DNA of 64,000 nucleotides from Cruorifilaria tuberocauda. Its lineage: Eukaryota; Nematoda; Chromadorea; Rhabditida; Onchocercidae. A program made the position numbers and the translations under genes. The notes beneath the pieces were generated by a model. That model did no database searches, had not been told where the DNA came from, and saw only the letters and a list, made by a program, of their open reading frames with translations. The DNA lies in the NCBI GenBank assembly GCA_013365365.1, contig JABVXU010000038.1:124001-188000 (forward strand), read 5' to 3'. Positions 36,279 through 49,300 of the stretch are shown here, one piece after another (position 1 is the stretch's first letter; every line of letters starts with the position of its first letter).

Positions 36279-39200
36279 AACCCTCCTTGAGCAACGAGTA
36301 AAAAAAGTTCCACCTATAAATTAATATTATATTTCTCATAAAAATTAAATTAGGATGATTTTGCAACATTGATCTTGGTTCAATATGACGAATGGAAATA
36401 TCGGTAAAGGTGGCAAAGATGGATGAACAAAGTAATGAAAGATTTAGGCAGAATAAAAATTGGATTTATTCACTCAAACTCATTCGAATCTTATGCTTGA
36501 AATTTCCAACTGTATACTAAAAATTAATGAAGCAAACTGAAGTTCAATAGAAATTAAAACAATAAGCGCGTATCAAAGAAGCTAGATTAATATAGCATTT
36601 ATTTAATTAAATACAACAAATAGAAATGTCATTTCAGCTTTGATTCCAAATTACCGGCTTTATTTATAAAATAAAAGTGAAATAAACAATCAGATGATTC
36701 TAATTTGGAAAGTGAAGTAACATAAATAGTATTCTTTAAGAAAATAACTCATCTAATTTCTTCCACTCAATTCATCGGATAAATTTTACTCTATAACAAA
36801 CCTGTAGGTATGCGTCAAAACTTGTTGATATGAAAATGGCAAAGAAACGACGTCAATGTAAGTAAACTAATGCGAGAAGTTGCAATAAAATGTTTATAAG
36901 AAAAAGGAAGAAGCAGAAAAAATGGTATGACATGAAAGAAGCCAAATGAGGTTCCGTTTCACAGATGGATGTGATACCGTGGTGTTATGGTATCATCACT
37001 GATGCTCCCAGCATCAACGAGAACATCTGTGTGAGGTGCTGTGACGAAAGGAGTAGTGCTGTTCCGCTTATCAGCTCACCTAAGCGATCGTCAATTGGTT
37101 TTAAGAACTTGCCACTCCCTTCGTCACGCCCTCCACATTAATGGCCTTCACGAAATTACCGTTTCCGATCCATTTGCCGCTATATCAATATCACCGCTAC
37201 CATTATCATCACCATCATCATCAACCTCGCCACTATCATCGTGTCACCGTCATCATTGCTATCACTATCAATATCGCCACTAACACCATCAATCAGAACA
37301 CACACAACAACAACCGCAGTTGCATTCGACCCGAACTACCATGTCGCCGTAACGGTGCACCACGAACGATGGCTTTTCCATTCAGAATTCATTTTTTGGA
37401 TAATTCACTCAGTGAAATGTAATTTCGTCAAAATATGAATCTGTTGAAAACTTTTTCCATCGTTTTTCAATGAGCCTTTGAGCTACAACTTTTGACCATG
37501 TGAACTTCGCTGAACGTAAAATGTCAAATGGTAACTGACAGAAGAAGTTTCCATCTTATTGTAATTTGCTGCCACTAATTTCTAAATGTTCATAAAGTAA
37601 AGAGTTTTTTCCATCCATTCAGTTAAAGAAACAACTGTTGCATAGAATTAAAAGAACCTCTATGTGATTGTTGCTAGAACAGAATAGTAAGGCTTTTTTG
37701 ATTGTTATGTTCATAGAAGTAAGTCAGAGTTGAAGAAATGATAATGGTTATAAGATCCTTCACTTGGACAATAATTTTAAATCATTTAGAAAACTATCCG
37801 AAATGAATAGAAAAATTAAAAATTAGTATGCAAAGCAAGTGAAATTATTATAGACGTTTTTCCATCAAAATGTTCAAGACCCATTTTGAGAAAATAGATA
37901 ATAAAGGAATATCGAAAATCGATTAAGAAATTTATTGTACAATGTAAACAAATATCTTTGAGCAGCGCATCACATCCATTACACTTTTCGTTTTTTAATC
38001 ACGTTTTTTCCAAAGAAAAATGAAATTAGGATTCAAAATCATATTAATTAAAAGCCATGAAATGATTCGTCGTGTGGAATTCGAATGAATGTCCACAATT
38101 TTGCATACATATTACAAAATTGTTTAACTTCCGTTTTGAATATCAATTTTTACTGTTGACAAACCTGTAAGGTCTGATGAATCCGCAGATGGTATCATCA
38201 AGTAATTCTATTGTCTGGTAGAGAAATTAGATTTTTAGTGTCCAGTATTAGAAAAATATCGACATACGAGTGTCAGGACAATTAAATTGATTTTCCCAAT
38301 TCTTCCGCATAAATTTTATTTTTTATTCTTCTATTAATGAAAGATTCCATCCATTTTCCTAAACTATTCAGATAGTAACCAATAAGAAAGCTTACAGTGA
38401 GCTAACATTTTCGGCAACAAAATAAATTTTATCCAATTTTTATTAATCACGAGAATATTATTTAATTATCATGAATTAGCCCTGATGAATTGTGCGGAAG
38501 CAATGCTGTAAAAACTTTCAAAAATGGCTTGAACAGACGTACTCTACCTTATTCAAAAATTTATGTCATCCTGTTGAAAGTTTTACGAAACCCACTCTGA
38601 ATAACTGAGAACGAAGAACTGTTATGCTATATTATAAAATATAAAATTGGGGTCAAAAGTCATTCGAGTAAGAAAAGAGCCAATATAACAGAGTGAATCC
38701 TTTCGCAAAACTAAATTTTACGATAATTTTATTAAATTATAGAGTCGATTTATTTTTCCGCTAAAATAGTGTTTCATTAAGATAGAACGAGTAAGTTCCC
38801 GGGTCTATGAAAGTATATTATTTCAAGGTGCTGTATAACACAATAATTAAAGATGTGCTAAATTCCGATATTTGTGTGAGGATGATTTATTACTTTTACC
38901 TTTCTTATTCAACTTTATTATATTGCCGCAATCTCTCTGTCTTTATCTCCCTGTTAGGCTTTGATAAAACCGCAAGTCGCAAATCCGAATCCTGCCACTC
39001 AAAGTTGCAACTTTCTTTTCTTGTTGCTCTCTAATAGATAAAAAGATACTTCAGAGAATAAAAGATAAAATTGTAGCAACAAAATTTTTGCCAGTTTTTA
39101 ACATCAGAAACATCGCACACATATTTATTGAAAAAAGAAACATTTAAGCTGTCATTTCTATTTTAAGCTTTGCGGATGAGCACAGCAGCTGTATTTTATA

Positions 39201-40977
39201 TTACTTAGTTTTTGGAGCAATTTTCATAAAAGATAAACGAATTTAAAAAAAGTACTTTCTAAGAGTTTTAATTCAATATGTGGAACCATCTGATTCAGTT
39301 TAATTACTATAAAAAAATATCTGCAGTTAATCCTTGAAATTACCGAGTAAAGATAGCTGAAACTATCAATGCTTTTAAAAATGAAACGAAATTACCCTTC
39401 CCTATATTTTACATGTTAGTATTCAAATATGTCAGCGCTAAAGTTAGCCATGTTTTTTATAATAGTTCTTGTAAAGTATGTCAGTGACAACAACTATACG
39501 GAAGAATACCATAACAACTCATCCACATATTGTTTCAAAATACATTTCAGTTTCTCTAATTTGTTGTACTTCCATTTCCTTTTCTCTTTGCTACTTGTTT
39601 TCTAATTTCCTTTCAGTATCTTCCTATCGTTCAGGCTTCTATCGAAACTTGAACTGTTTTGGTAAGAAAGAATCAAAAAGCGCTGACAAAAATTGTCCTC
39701 TCACTGAGAAAATATGAAAATTATGTTTTCATAAAAGTGTATCAAGAAGGATTCAAGCTATTTCTTAGTGAACAGTTATGAATTAATAACTTCCAAGTTA
39801 CTGAAGAAAGAATTAAGAGTACTAGAGCGTACAACTTTACTCAGTCAATCATTATACCGTTAAACACCTCATTCTCCGGCATTCTTTGAGTTGGAAATTC
39901 TAAATCGACATGTTTTATTTCTTTAGTTGACTACTATAAAGGACTTTCCGAAAAATATTCTGCAATAGCATATTAATTTACTTCTACCTTACTTATGATT
40001 CATATAAGATTTATTGAATCAAGTTTATTGAAGTTAAAATCCAAAGCTCATTCAAACTGCTTTCTGACAACCTTCATGTCCAAATTTTTGAAACTACGCA
40101 GAGTTTGTTAAAATAATCACTGCATTACCAATTATTTCTAGAACAACATTGATTCAAGGAATTGACGGGAAGAGTCAGTTTTGTTTCTTGTACTTTCCTT
40201 TATTGAACGATATATTGTTCAAAAATGAAAAACTTATACTTTCAAGTAACAAACTCCAAAAAAGACTCACTTATTGTCATATCAGTCTTTCACATGGAAA
40301 TACATTTCCCTCGGCTAACAAATATTTAATAAAGATGAATTTCATTGCATTTTCAACTAAAAACTCATTAATTTAAATAACAGAAATTACACCGGAAAAG
40401 GCTCTGCTTATATCTTATGTAGCAAACAGCCACTAAGCACAGCATCACTAAATATAAGACCCGATATGGACCGAAACTGTAGCTATGCATCAGCAAATCC
40501 ATTATATAAAGAATTGAAATATCATAAATTTCACTTGAATTTGTAAAATGCTGACATCACAATCAAGAAAATAATTCCCTGCTTATTGCAAAGTGAATGT
40601 AGAAGTAGGCAGAGGAAAAGAAAATATGATATGACCAAAAAATATATAGCAATCAAAACCAAAATCCGCAAAGAAATATAAATGATAATCACAGATAAAA
40701 TAATTGTTATAATTGTAAAGTTCTCAACAAGATTAAAGATTTTATAGAAGAAAGGTTGAGATTTATATATAAGTATTGTCAAAAGAATTTATTTACTAAT
40801 AAGAATATTCCGTCATATTGTTTTTAAATGATAACAATGAACACGAGCTTTTAAAAATTCCAAGTTTTATGGTTTTTCTCAATTGTACTGATAAAAACAT
40901 TATCTACAAATAATTAAAAGGATAAAGATATTCTAGTTTAAATCAGTTTGTCAAAATACGAATTTATGAAGGGGCGA
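36279..40977. other. 4.7 kb gene-poor region upstream of PAX-B
   Basis: Probably includes the PAX-B promoter. The stretch 36960-37390 is distinctly less AT-rich and contains an imperfect ATC/ACC trinucleotide-type tract. An upstream non-coding exon of PAX-B could lie here: an acceptor TTTATAG precedes the ATG by about 40 bases (near 36318). From 37400 to 40977 I see nothing I can support. Confidence 0.4.
37185..37290. repeat. imperfect ATC/ACC tract upstream of PAX-B
   Basis: A pyrimidine-rich run of CATCATCATCAACC, CACTATCATCG and CATCATTGC units, similar in type to the intron repeat at 32335-32400. It is the most C-rich part of this end of the window. Confidence 0.65.
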
Positions 40978-42201
40978 TCAATTAAGCATGGTATGATCGG
41001 TGAAAATATTCCGTCGCTGTTCTTCAACTTTTCGCATCCATCGATTTTGTTCCGCTTCGACTCGTCCCAAAACATTATCCGCAACTAAATTCAAATGACA
41101 ATTATTTGAAGAAAACCTCTTTTTTTAAAAAATTTCAATATAAGAAATTATCCATTTCTTGAATTCACATTTTTTTTAAAAATCGTTCCTTATACACATA
41201 CAATTTCATACTTACGAGACACTGAAATTTAGTTATTGGTACTATGATTAATAAAATCTTCGAAACTAACTGTTCCGAGAACGCATAGTGATTGAAGGTG
41301 AAACATCCGAAAATCGTTCATTTGCTGCTGCTGTTCGGGAGAAAATATTGTCTTCCATCTTAATAAAATATTATTTTTGGTCAAGTAAAAGAATATATCT
41401 ACAGAAATCCAGAGATTTAAAACAATTTTAGTTATATCTTCTTGATAAGTCTCCACGAGTATCCTCTAAAACTATCCATATACCTCATCATTTTGCTGCC
41501 TATACGGCACTGAGTGACGTTGTTTGCGTAGCATGGGATCCAAGCACATTAAGAAAACCATGTATGTAACCAAAACAAAGACTACGCAAATAACAAATAT
41601 AACAACAACCTGAAGAAAGTGATAAGAATTGTACAGTTGGAAGTAGAAATAAGCACAAATTCTGATTTAAATTAACAAATTTGAAAATGTTGAAGAAGTG
41701 TACAGCTTTATTCTTTTGAAAATCGTAGATGGAACATACTTTCAGCAAAACTGTATTTCTTGACTCATGTTTGCAATCACAGTTTGCTAAAAATGCATCC
41801 AAATGTGCAGCATCCACTATTTCTAAAACGTTCGGCTTCACCACTGTCTGTGGCTTGCTGCAAAATTGAAGATAAGTTTCAATCAATTCGATTTCAATCA
41901 TAGCAAACACATAAAATCATCAAAATTCGATAAATAAAATAAGATATAAATACCTGTTATTTGTTGATGCTGAGCTTCATAATAAAGAGCATTTCATGAA
42001 CCTGCCCTAATTTATAGCACTAGCAAATAAAAATCTAAAAAAAAATTCCAATTAGGTTTTGCAAAAAATGCTCTACCATGTAAGAGCGTTAATATTTGAT
42101 TTTGTATAATATCTTCTCTCATCACTCACTGTATGATTTTCCGATGCAAAGTAGTTAGTGGATGGACAGACACAACGACACCGAGCATCTTCGAAATTCC
42201 C
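40978..42201 (-). CDS. TMEM9: TMEM9-family endosomal/lysosomal membrane protein, partial model
   Basis: TMEM9 is a single-pass glycoprotein of late endosomes and lysosomes; the mammalian protein has been linked to CLC exchangers and the V-ATPase. Exons (minus): 42201-42130 (GNFEDARCRCVCPSTNYF), then 41857-41740 (ANCDCKHESRN), 41609-41484 (membrane segment VVVIFVICVVFVLVTYMVFL, then DPMLRK), 41358-41271, and 41084-40978 ending VEEQRRNIFTDHTMLN. The NFED-RC-CVCP start, the CDCK-E-RN segment before the membrane helix and the VE-QRRNIF tail are diagnostic. The signal-peptide exon upstream of 42201 was not found. Phase requires one more exon between 42130 and 41857. The only length-compatible candidate, 42006-41954, has an in-frame TGA at 41979-41977, so either the exon is different or this allele is broken. 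Exon 41358 uses an AAG acceptor. Confidence 0.85.
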
Positions 42202-44387
42202 CTGAAATTATTACAGTTCAGTTTGTATCTCATAAACATTACTATAAAAGGGTTTAAATCACCAGTAATTCACAGACAATTTTACCGGCCTATCGAAAAA
42301 TGTTTTAAAACAAAATTTGAAATTCCAGCTACAGTCCATTTTGATATCAGATTACAACTTCTTCAAATATTCCTTAACGTTTTCTTCGGAAACGGAATTT
42401 CGAACTTACATGAACATGGACGAAAGAAATGAAGTATAAAAGAACTGATAATAACGATAAGGTCAACATGAACAACTTTCGAGCTTACTTCATCAAACCT
42501 GAAAAGTTTAAATTTTGTGGAAATCGGTTTAAAAGAATCAAACCTTGGAAAGATGACAAACAAACGAAAGAATCGTCTAATTTCCTCAATTATACTAATT
42601 GCGGATTTTTAAGGACGAATTATCCAGCAATACTTGAGTAGGATGTGAAGGAACGGAATAGTACAAAGAGAAGAAAAGACTACTGGAAAGGGTGATTTCT
42701 AAGTATTAAACCGGATGTATAGTGTCTTTAAAGAGCAGAAAGAGCAGACCAACATGAAATACTTAACACTCTCACATAAAAATAACCTCACCTCCCTACC
42801 ACGCCTATGCAACAGCCAACAACCCCTTCCACTCCCATCACCTGTATCTTACTTGAGAAGAGCTAAAGTTCAGACCACTGAAGCATAGTAATCTACTATT
42901 GAAGGTTGGGTGACAGTATGCACGGTCATGTTTCTTGTTGTATATGGAGAAGTAATTTTTATGTATTTATATCTTTGATCCTTATTTTTGTACATTCCAA
43001 GCTACAAGATGGTCGTCTCGTTTCTCACCACCTACAATCTGATATTTAATGGCTCCAGAAGCATGGCGGTGATTCTTCTTTTCTTGGTTTACAATTTGTG
43101 AGATAGATCCTTTCCATGTTTCTTATTCCATTTCACTTCAGGAAAAATTTTAATTTGAATTTGTTTGTATGTATGCAAAAAATAATAATATCTGTTTATT
43201 TTATGATTTCTATACGTTGAAATTCTTCGAAAGCTTTTTGAGAGGTGTCAATTTCTTTTCTGAAGGATTCTCTAAAATGTTCTACTTAATTTGAATGCAT
43301 CCACATTACAAAGTACCACCATATGGATGTTAAAAAAACTGAATCAAATTGTAAAGTTCCTAGTTCAGATGTAGAAGGTATCAGTTACTCTTAATCTCCT
43401 TTTAATAGTATTAGATTCTCGTTCACACAGGGAAATCTCTTCGTCATAGATTTCTTCAATTGAAAATATTCTTTTTAGATTCATATTGTTTTACCATCAA
43501 ATTTACTAGTGTATTTCAATAGGAGCGATATCGTATCACCATTTACTGATAAAAGACAGCTTCAGGATTTCCTCGCTGTATATCTTAAATTGTTTTAAAT
43601 TCATATAAACAATTTTTGTAAGCAAGAAGACATTAACCTGAAACAAAAATATTTATTTTCATTCTGAGTTGATCATAATCATGCAGAAGGTATTGAAAAA
43701 TTGTTATGAAAAAAATAATATCGAATGATCACACAGCTTTAAATTTTGGCAAATTTTAAAGAATTCCATTTCATATTTCTAAGTTTGAGATAATAAGCAA
43801 AAATTTTCCACAATGGATCGTAAAAAATACAGCGGGCAGTAATTTAATGTTGCAACGTGAATGGAATATTTTAATATCGACGAAATCAAAGGTACGTTCC
43901 ACTATTCCCAAACGATAAGAATCAGATTAAACTGATTATAAGTACTCCTATGCTCTGAGAACAAAGTAAATGTAATCATCGATTAGAAACATTTCTTTTT
44001 TCAATTTTTTTTGTTATCATTAGTAATTTAAGTTCCAAATCACATTATTATGTAAAACTGCATTAAATAGTTTGGCAACTGAGAGTTTTATTAGGAATGA
44101 AGTGTGAATTTTTCGAATCACTATGGTCTCTAATGTTATTAGTATAAATTGAATGAAATGCGAATAAATGGTTGTAAAAATGTTTTGTCTTTGAAATTTT
44201 AATAGTGTCATTCCAAAGTATAAGAAAAATCATTGTTATTCTAAATTCCAAATCGTTTGCAAAGAAAGACGCATTTTCAATGTCCTGAATTGATCTCCAT
44301 GGATAAGATACATTTATTTAATTTACTGGTCTTCATATTACTATTTTGTTGATGCGAAGAACAAGAAAGCTGCGAAAACTTTTCTAG
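42202..44387. other. intergenic region TMEM9 to small membrane-protein gene
   Basis: Lies between divergently transcribed genes. The missing TMEM9 signal-peptide exon should be in the 42202-43000 part. Overlapping short frames at 42133-42641 on both strands are not recognised. Nothing else is seen. Confidence 0.35.
44381..44387 (+). promoter_or_regulatory. probable trans-splice acceptor of the 107-residue gene
   Basis: TTTCTAG directly abuts ATG 44388 (ACTTTTCTAGATGG). With no upstream exon this is best read as a spliced-leader acceptor. Confidence 0.5.
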
Positions 44388-45139
44388 ATGGTTTATGGGC
44401 TATCACTGTTTAATACAATCCTCATAATATTATTTATCGTTACTTGTACTATATTCTTCATTGGAAGTGTTTTGCGATTTTCTTGGTTAAAAAGTAATGC
44501 AGTTATTAAAGCGAAGAAACAGAAGCAAATATATCAGGTCTGATAAATGTAGATTCAATTATTTATGACAGATTGTAAAAGTTATTAATAGTTAATTTGT
44601 AGCTTGAAATCTTTGAAGCACTCCATCTTTTATATTTATTAATTTACTAAATAGAGGTCAAGGCTAATAGTATACAAATTCAGATTCAGTGCTATCCATT
44701 GTCATTTTCCGCAATTCTCCCCATGTGCTTTCACTGTGATCTCAATCTATAGTTGGAAATTATTTAAGATAAATCGGAATTTCGTGGAAAATAAAATTAT
44801 TTCAGACAAATGAGAGGTAAAATTATTTGAACGGAATAAAAATTTCTTATTGCAGTGTTATATTGACAACCTTAAAGTCTTGTCACAGATGAAAAGTACT
44901 GGACGCAGCAAGCAAGCAATACATCAGAAATATATAAAGGTTAACTGAAATCTTAGTTCGAATCATTCCGACATTGCTTGGTCTTCCTTTCTCGCAGCAG
45001 TTTTTGCTTATGTAACATTGCTTAAACATGCCAAATTCTTTCTTTTCAGGATGCGCAAAATTTATGTACGTTTTTTGAAATACATGAACAAGTCGTATTA
45101 CCAAGTGATATATTTATGATGAATGTGAGTGAGACATAG
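44388..45139 (+). CDS. unrecognised three-exon single-pass membrane protein (107 aa)
   Basis: I do not recognise this family. Exons: 44388-44537, 44856-44939 and 45050-45139 (stop TAG). All junctions are phase 0, with acceptors TTATTGCAG and TCTTTTCAG. The product has 50 + 28 + 29 residues. Residues about 5-28 form one strong hydrophobic helix (SLFNTILIILFIVTCTIFFI). A basic stretch follows (AVIKAKKQKQ), then a polar region with CYIDNLKVLSQMKSTGRSKQ and an acidic Phe-rich segment DAQNLCTFFEIHEQVVLP. The lack of a cleavable signal and the positive residues after the helix suggest a type II or tail-in orientation, which is inference. The single exons are too short to stand out, but three consecutive open exons with good splice sites support a real gene. 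The weakest site is donor CAG/GTCTGA at 44537; without it exon 1 ends in a TGA two codons later. Confidence 0.6.
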
Positions 45140-46359
45140 CGGTGGCGAAAAAATAGAAGGAATGGGTACAGTTGTTATCCCATATTCTAATATTCTTTTA
45201 TGAGAAATGAGAGTTACAAGCAAACCTCTTATCTCACTTCCTGATCCATTTCACTGTTGTCAGTGCTTTCATTCATTTCCATGACAAGCATCGCTGAAAG
45301 TCCCAGCCATGAATAACAGTAAAAGTCTATAAAATTTAAATTAATAAAAAAACTTCTTTCCACTTGTAAATAAAACGCATGCATATGCACTTTCAGCATA
45401 CTTGCGATATAACAGAAGTTTGCAGGTAGTTCCAAGAGAAAAATGAATGCATTTTAAGTTCGTCTTTTTATCAACTACAAATTATTTTTCCTCCAGTGCA
45501 AGTTTACACAGTTTAAAAAATTGTTGTACCTTTGTGTATCCGCAAGTTGTCTGCTTCTCCTTTTAAAATCGTCTAATAAAAATGTTTTTTTTTCAGTTAT
45601 TCTAAATTTTAAAATAACTTGTTTTCACTTCTTTCTGTTGAAAAGGCAACAACATAATTTTGCTTCTCAGAACGATGCAAATTTGACTGAAGTGAAAGTT
45701 TGCAATAAAATTTCTCGTTCTAAATTAGCTTATTGCGTTTGTATGAAAATCGGTAGTCATCGCCTTATACTTATCATCTGGCTAAGAAATAAACAACCAG
45801 AAAAATAAAATTCTTTGCAGATATACCTGACTTCTCCTCTTCTCTTTCCGCTCTCCCCTGAAAAACGTTTGGAATTGACTGTTTCAAAATTTGTTAACTT
45901 TTACTTCAAACATTATGAATGTACTACGCGCAAATTTTAAATGCTAATTTATATATTTAGAAATAGTTGATAGTTGCAGAAGACTTTATTACAGTAGAAC
46001 TGTGAAAGTGAAGCTGAAACATGAGAAAAAATGATTCAGTGCTATATGAGAACTTCAAATTAAATTAAGTTGATTAATGGCTCTAAGAATTTTGAAGATA
46101 TATTAACAGAATGGAAATTAAAAACTTCAAATTATTGCTGTAGTTCTGGCACTATTAGAGTTCAATTGCAAAGAAGTGAGTTTAATATAATCCCATTAAT
46201 ACTATATAATGTTAAATAATGAAGCCATCTCGCGTGCTATCAAAAAAAATAAAATAGAACAATGATCAAAAAGAAAAATTGTTTCTTCACAAAAATGGCA
46301 CGGTTATCATAAAACCGAGCTTTCAAAGTTGAAGAATAGTCGATCAACGCTTTATCGCA
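45140..46359. other. intergenic region before the KCC 3' end
   Basis: Between two converging genes. A minus-strand frame at 45229-45435 ends in an acidic tail (MNESTDNSEMDQEVR) after an acceptor-like TCTATAAAATTTAAAT region, and a 95-codon plus-strand frame lies at 45521-45808. Neither has recognisable similarity or convincing splice partners. Confidence 0.35.
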
Positions 46360-49300
46360 TTAGGAATTGATTGTAACAACTTCTTTGCCACTGCCACCAA
46401 TGAAAAGAATTCGTTGAAGATTCAGAGTGAGTAAATTGATGTAAAACATATAATGCGACACTATTTTCTCTTTACTGATCGGTGGACGGGGAAGTCTCAG
46501 AAGAACCAATTGCGAATCCTTCGAATTCCTCACAATAACGCCATTCAAACGTTCTACTGTTTCCAACTTTTTCTGGAAAATAAAATAACTAATTGGAAAA
46601 AGCTTTTAATAAATTTGTTTGATTGTTTCGAATAATTTCATATTATGATGAAATTGACGAGAAGATAAAAAACGACAAATTAATAGTCCATGACTACTTG
46701 CTGTCATATTAAAATGATTAAATTAATTTGATGCATTTTTTAGGAATAATTTTTAATCATTTATTCCATTTATGTAATAAACTTTTTTTTTCTTGTTTAG
46801 TGGAAAAGATCTACTTTTATACAGCATATTTTTGAAGAATTTAGAACTATATCTTGATACCTTCCAATTTTCATCGTCATGAAATTCGTTTTCTCCTTGC
46901 TCGTAAACTGATAAATAGTCTCTTGAAAATGAAAACCAACCGTTTCTGAAGAGAATTGATAATTAATTTTCAAAACTATTTTTCTAAATAATTTTTTTCA
47001 GGACAAATATTGATAGTTAAATTTGGAACTTAAAAATACAGGATTACTTACTGGGTAAAAGTCGTCACTGTTTGCATTCCATTGTTTTCACCAGGAGCAC
47101 CTAAAATTCACATTTAGTACTGCGTTTCAGTAAGCATTTCAAAACAAGCTTTTTTACTGAAAGAAAGTAGTAAGATGAAAAATATTAACTTCTTTAAAAT
47201 ATGAAAAAAAAGTAAAACATATACATATAATAAAGAAGTAAAAACAAAAACATATAATAAAGTGAGCAAAAACAAATATAAAAACAATTAAGGAATGGAA
47301 TAGGTGAATAAACTAGATATGTAAATAATAAGAAGAATGGATGAATTTACTGGACTTAGGAAATAAAAAGATAAAGGATATTTGAGGACAGCTATCAGAA
47401 AAAACAAACTTTTCCAAAAAATACTTAATAATTGCTTGGGAAACAGACCATCTAGTTTTTTGCTTTTGTGGTCAAATTTTCTTTCTTCGGTGGCAATCTG
47501 AAAACACAAAATTAATGAGTGTAATAGAGAAATTTTCTCAGTTCATTTACATTTTTTAATTCTCCAGGAAAAATTTCCGCACTGAAGAAATTTGTTCTTA
47601 TAGATTTTTCAATTAGAAAAATAATCCTTCCATTGAAGGTTTTATTTCTTTAATCATAGTTAAAAGGATTAACTGATAGAATTAGCACATTCCAGTAAAC
47701 ATCACTGGCGTTTTTGGAATCGTTCTTTTAAGGAACAAAAATGTAATTTGATTGCATTTTTATCAGATAGCACAATCAGGCTTCTTCTAGATAAGTGAAA
47801 TGTTCGAAAATAGTTTTCTATCAGGTATGAATCTAACCGTGAATGCAGCAATACTTTGAATTCGTCCATTCGAAGTTTCCGGTAAATCATTCTGATTCAC
47901 TTTGTCATTCACTATCTAAATATTTTGCAAATACATGATTTATCAGATGAGTACCTAATAAAGAAGTTTTAAAAATTCAAAGTTTGAAATTGTTCAATGA
48001 CTAAACTATAAATATTTCATGTTTACATAATTGCCTTCAATAAAAAATCTGGAAATTGAAAAAATTAGGAAAGACTTACAAAAACCGTTGCATCGATACG
48101 TAACATATAAATGTATCTCTGTAGCATTACTTTTAATTCAACATTCTTTCCTGATATTTCAGTAATTGCGAAAATTCTCAATTTACATCCCCGCCATACC
48201 TGTAAACTGATAATTTATATAGTTGTTGTAATCACTGTGCAATCAACTATTTGTACTCGCAATTCACAAAATTTCAGTCTTATCCGCAATTTTCAATATT
48301 CAAACAACAAGCAATATACACACGTAACTCTAATCGATAAAGATAATTCCAAAATAAATACCTTATGCTGTCTGAGAAGAAATGCCGTCAACATAAGTAG
48401 ATCACTATCATGAGGATTCCACCAGATATCTATGCAACCCATTAGACGATCACTGGATGATAATGGAAATGCTGTGATATCTTTGGCCAACATGATACAT
48501 TCATCATTCGCTATAGCTTCAATTAACTCCACTAAATTCAAAAAAAAATTGAAAATTTCGATTAAACGATAACTATTCAATGGCTTTTTTATTTCTATTG
48601 CTTTCACGAACATTTATTAGATATCTTTACTGTTTCAATCTTTCACAAAACACTTTTTCCTTCTAAAGTAAGAAACTTTATATCATCTGCAACAAATTAA
48701 TAATTGCAATCATGAAAAGTCTTTTTTTTTCGCAAAGAACTTATACCGGCGAAGATTGCATTTTCCTCCTCTCTTTCAGGCCAATTCATTAACACAGTGT
48801 TGGGTTTTAGACCACCGATACCAATACCTTGAAATAGAGTCGTAAAGCATCCTTCCATCTAAAATACCTTTTCCTATATCTATTTTCAACTAACAACAGA
48901 AGAGTATAAAAAATTTTCAAAAATTTAAATTTTTCTTCTAAAAATTTCAACATATTTAGCCTGCGTTTTTTGGATCTCTGAAACTTAAGAAAAATGAAAT
49001 GGAGGCATATCTCCTCACAAAATTTCGATATCTTAAAACCGAAATAAAGAGTAAGCTAACATTTTTCATAATTTTCAGTGGAAATTATATGAATTTACCT
49101 GATTTTCATTAAAAAGTAGCGTTTTGCTGAAGCCGCGTAAGTGAACTTGCAACATTTCTTGCTGAATACCTTCCTTCACCTTAAAATTGAGTTTTTTTGC
49201 TACTTAATGTTTGAAAATTAGTTTCAACGTTTTGTTTTCAAAAATATAATGCTAATAGAACTATTAATTTCACCTCTTCAGCTTTCTGCCGATCACCACA

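Noticed and set aside
41977..41979. Selenocysteine reading of the TMEM9 TGA
   Set aside because: The family has no selenocysteine there, and I see no SECIS-like element. A wrong exon choice or nonsense allele is simpler.
44950..44975. tRNA-like B box (GTTCGAATC)
   Set aside because: No A box at the right distance and no acceptor or anticodon stem; it lies in an intron of the small membrane-protein gene.
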